A stretch of DNA of 64,000 nt from Phytophthora hibernalis (Eukaryota; Oomycota; Peronosporomycetes; Peronosporales; Peronosporaceae), in NCBI GenBank assembly GCA_012656075.1, contig JAAKBF010000403.1, forward strand, positions 558,001-622,000, in the 5' to 3' direction. The notes under the pieces are model-generated. The model ran no database searches, had not been told where the DNA came from, and was given only the letters and a program-made list of their open reading frames with translations. Below, piece after piece: positions 61,208 through 64,000 of the stretch. The position numbers and the translations under genes are program-made. Within the stretch, counting starts at the first letter, position 1. Every line of letters starts with the position of its first letter.

Positions 61208-61365
61208 GAGAGAGTGTGCGGGTGGTGGCACTGCAACGGATGCCTCTTCAGTCTCTCAGGTGGTCGAGCGGTCGGCTCGTGAGAAACTGCTGGAATGTTC
61301 CAGGAACGTGCATAGTAAGTCTCGTGGATATATTACGGTAAGAAAAAACTGACGGTATAATGTGC
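61208..61365. repeat. Dispersed repeat related to 7646-7790
   Basis: Alignment by eye shows long matching tracts separated by small indels: GTGTGCGG, CTGCAAC(G/A)GATG, CTCTCAGGTGGTCGAGC, GGTAAGAAAAA and TAATGTGCC. The same repeat, cut after CTCTCAG, is present at 26763-26820 and 45620-45677. Its place beside the transposase gene suggests piggyBac-derived sequence. Confidence 0.6.
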
Positions 61366-61698
61366 CGCAACCTACTACTTATTCTGTATCCTACAGAACA
61401 AGGAATTATCTTGATTAAAGTATGCTTCGATACCACCCGATAATATGCTGTTGGAGCCCCCTTCAGGGTAAACGTACAGCGACCGCGCACTTCTAGCACA
61501 AAGCAGCTACGAATGATGACAAAACATGAACAGTGTACCCACCAGCTGCAAAAATAACGACCTTTCATTGGCCCTCCCGAGCGTAAGACACAGCCGAAAC
61601 CTCCTGAGGTCCATTACTCGTCCATTTCGGTACGAGACCATCGTGAGCCAGTGTTGACCCCGACCACCAGTTAGAGGCTCCACGCGGCGGCCGCAGCT

Positions 61699-61778
61699 CG
61701 CGCGCAGAGGAAAAATCGCCCAGTTCCTAACTAACGGTATTAGTGAGAAGGAACAGGGCGATTATTCCTCTGCGCGCG
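61699..61778. repeat. 23-bp inverted repeat with 34-bp loop
   Basis: Left arm 61699-61721 (CGCGCGCAGAGG then AAAAATCGCCC) pairs with right arm 61756-61778, with a single mismatch (A for T at 61763). The loop contains TTCC and GGAA pieces that could extend the stem. It may be a subterminal inverted repeat of the piggyBac element or a structured 3' end of its transcript. Confidence 0.75.
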
Positions 61779-61851
61779 CTCGAGAACACCAACCATCGCA
61801 GTAAAACTGACAACATGTACTGAGGGGATAACATCCAACGGTTTCCTATAC

Positions 61852-63986
61852 TTACTCTTCATCCTCCTCGACTCTCTTGCGCTTGCGGAAGCGAATCTTT
61901 TCATTCGGCTTGGCGGGATCTGTTTGCCATTGTTCCATGTCTCGTACGTGCCTGACGGCACAGCGGCACGTAGTCACCAAACGTGTCGCTGCAGCGTGGC
62001 AGAAGAAACTCGTCTCAAAAGACTTCGTCTTGGTGTCTGCAAATGCAGAGCAAACTTTACACAGGTACTGGCGACGCTTGTTCTGCTTGCCCGACGAGTA
62101 GAATGCCTCCGTGTTGACTAACGTATGCTCCTGCTGTGGAATTGGTACAGAGACCAAGTCCTCGGCGTTCATATGCGTCTCAAAGTTGACCGGCGAAGCG
62201 CCAGCAACTGATTGTGCAAGCGTCGCAAGTAGTCTGCATGTGTAGCTGGCGTTTCTCCTTTGTTTTTCAGCGTAATACAGTGCATGGTGTACCCATTGAC
62301 GACGGCCATGTCAACGATGCACAAGAAGAGTTGCTTGTAGTATTTCCGTAGCGAAACGGACTTCTAGATACTGTAGCGCTGGAGGCGCAGCTGGTCATCG
62401 ACGTCAACGCCCCCATACCGAGGCCATAGTCCACGACCAGCTGTGGGCATGGCACTGTACTTCGCGAGCCGTCCTTCTCAGTACGAAGTACACTGGAAAG
62501 CTGTGTACTGCAACCGGTCGCGATCATGTTGACCGGTTTGGAATCCATCCAACTCAGGGCAACCAGTTCCGCGTGATCACGGGCTTGCGCGATACGATAG
62601 GTGCCCCGTGGCATTCGCTTCGGTCGCTTCGATTGTGTGAAATGCATCGGGCACCATCCCAATCGATCAATCCGTGTAGCTCCAACGTGGTATAACCCCA
62701 TTTGCAGCAGCTTTAAGCTCAGAGCTACCGTAGAGTAGTAGCTGTCCGTGACGACTAGCCGCTTCAGCGGCTGACCGATCAACGCCTTTGAAATGTTTCG
62801 CACCACAGCTTTAGGTCCAACACCCAATGTCTCAGACGGTGACTTCTTCTTCTTCTTTTGTCTGCGCCGCAGTACACCTCGACTCTAAAGATGTTCATAC
62901 AGAATATCATAAGTTCGAGTAAGTTTTTTTATTCTGTATCATCCGTAATCGAGAAATCTGTATGGTACGGAATAAGGTTACTCACCGAGAGCAGTAAGCG
63001 GTCTCAGCACAGCAAGTTAGGTAAAACTTGGTGCCGTACTTGCTGGGCTTATCGGGCATGTATACGCGCATCGGGTTGTACTTGCTGCGGTTGGGCATCA
63101 TGCCTTCGTCGAAAGAGATAACTTTTCCAAGACGGTACCCACGCCGGAAGGTCTTCTCGACAGTCTGCAAAAGTGGTCGAACTTTCCAGGCCCTGTCGGC
63201 ATGGACCCCTCCGTCTTCGTTGTTATTGAAGTGTAGATACTTGATGATGTCTTCAAACCGAGCGCGCTTCATGAAACGTGAGAAGGTTCCTCGGGGATGG
63301 CTCCATCTTCCTCAGTCGACCAATGTTTAGCGAGACCATCTCGGACAGGAGCAATAGCTCGAGCAACCAGGAGCGCAATGACGTGCACAATTTCGTAAGG
63401 CTTGATCCTCTTGAACTTGCGCAGGTTCGCTTCGATCTCGCCCAAGTCGGGGACACTGACGCGAGGGTCTTCGACTTGGCGAGCCAGAAGCTTTGCTTTG
63501 CGAGACCTGCAACGGCAGCAATATTCTGGTCACGGTACCGGTTGGTCTCATCCGCAATCCGTACCCACAGCTCTTTCGGTAGGAAGTAAAAGAACATTCC
63601 CAGAGGAAAATCTGCGTTAGCGACAGCAGAGCGTGAAGGACCCCATGGCCCATCATAATAGTCTGTAGCTCCAGGAATCTGTAGTTGTCCTTCAATAGCC
63701 AAAACAAACATATACAGATTAGGTCTGGCAATATTTCGCTTATTCTGTATAATCCAGACTTACCGCTATGCTCTTCATCGTATACAATCCAGCCAGACTC
63801 CGCAATGTCACGCAACCCGTCATCCGTCATTTCGAACAACCCGTTGTCGAAGGCATGTTCATCCATTTGCGTGTCATCTAGGTCTTGCACACCTTCAACA
63901 ACAACAGGACCGGTCGCATTGTCTGCCATAACATCTTCATTTTCTGCATCTGATTCGAAATCACTTGTGCTTGGAGTGTCGATCAA
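61852..63986 (-). pseudogene. PiggyBac-family transposase (DDE_Tnp_1_7), broken and partial
   Basis: The acidic N-terminus (near 63986) has no ATG, so the gene continues past the window edge. The catalytic aspartates are visible. The first is in VISFDEGMM (about 63110), near the family's KYGTKFY segment; the second is in VVTDSYYS (about 62746); the third is in GVDVDDQLRL (about 62395-62412). The C-terminus is Cys/His-rich (YLCKVC, FFCH, CRCAVRH; 61950-62075), as in piggyBac proteins, and ends with a basic-acidic tail. GT-AG introns at about 62885-62985 and 63690-63763 fit the frames. Several frame changes between 62370 and 63600 indicate a decayed gene. Coding differs from the Maverick genes in having introns and higher GC. 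Confidence 0.85.
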
Positions 63987-64000
63987 GTTGATGTCGTCCT

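Larger units (their letters stand above)
61147..61851. other. Non-coding region between the Maverick capsid module and the piggyBac gene
   Basis: No gene is visible in these 705 bases. The left part holds a copy of the dispersed repeat (61208-61365). The right part holds a near-perfect hairpin (61699-61778) and the presumed 3' flank of the transposase gene. A TTAA at 61178-61181 could mark a piggyBac end, but it is not followed by the usual CC. Confidence 0.5.

Noticed and set aside
1..64000. CRISPR arrays, tRNA or rRNA genes
   Set aside because: No regularly spaced short repeats and no cloverleaf or ribosomal sequence were seen on either strand.

Overview
The window looks like the nuclear genome of an oomycete, most likely Phytophthora or a close relative. 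The evidence is three copies of a Crinkler (CRN) effector gene with the LxLFLAK and HVLVxxP motifs, short GT-AG introns of about 55-100 bp, a gene of the oomycete basic/coiled-coil 'M96 mating-specific' type, and Maverick/Polinton and piggyBac elements. The genus is an inference.

Layout: one block of roughly 15-20 kb occurs three times, as forward (copy A, 1-20397), inverted (copy A', 20398-35721) and forward (copy A'', 36754-56630). This makes two nested, imperfect giant palindromes. The left one (A/A') has a 4.58 kb spacer at 15816-20396. The right one (A'/A'') has a 1.03 kb spacer at 35722-36753. In copy A the block reads: Maverick integrase, family B DNA polymerase and a zinc-ribbon gene (minus strand, 14-5888); a CRN gene (minus, 6077-7447); an M96-type gene (8007-9341); a membralin-like gene (9432-10892); a large PH + RCC1 gene (11112-16551); a tetraspanin (16789-17881); and an RCC1 + UBR-box gene (from 17989). 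Copy A' stops inside the PH/RCC1 gene. Copies A' and A'' both lack 1.75 kb holding the M96 gene and membralin exon 1. Copy A'' also carries a 1.61 kb internal inversion. Its CRN gene is a mosaic of the other two plus a third source.

The Maverick parts form two modules. The integrase/polymerase module is present three times, and copies A' and A'' lie head to head at about 28.4-44.0 kb. A separate capsid module (Ulp1-like protease, minor capsid protein, major capsid protein and a small exonuclease-like gene) lies at 58-61 kb. There its minor capsid reading frame runs straight into an oomycete multi-pass membrane protein gene. No packaging ATPase is visible. A broken piggyBac transposase gene (61852-63986) closes the window and continues beyond it.

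Reading frames are interrupted often, usually by one base and mostly in a homopolymer. Some breaks are shared by all three copies and others are private. True decay and long-read homopolymer error cannot be separated from this sequence alone, so each 'pseudogene' call is provisional. The genes of the shared block are normal single-locus eukaryotic genes and do not form an operon. The functional link is inside the Maverick modules, whose genes share a TATATA(G) box just before their start codons.
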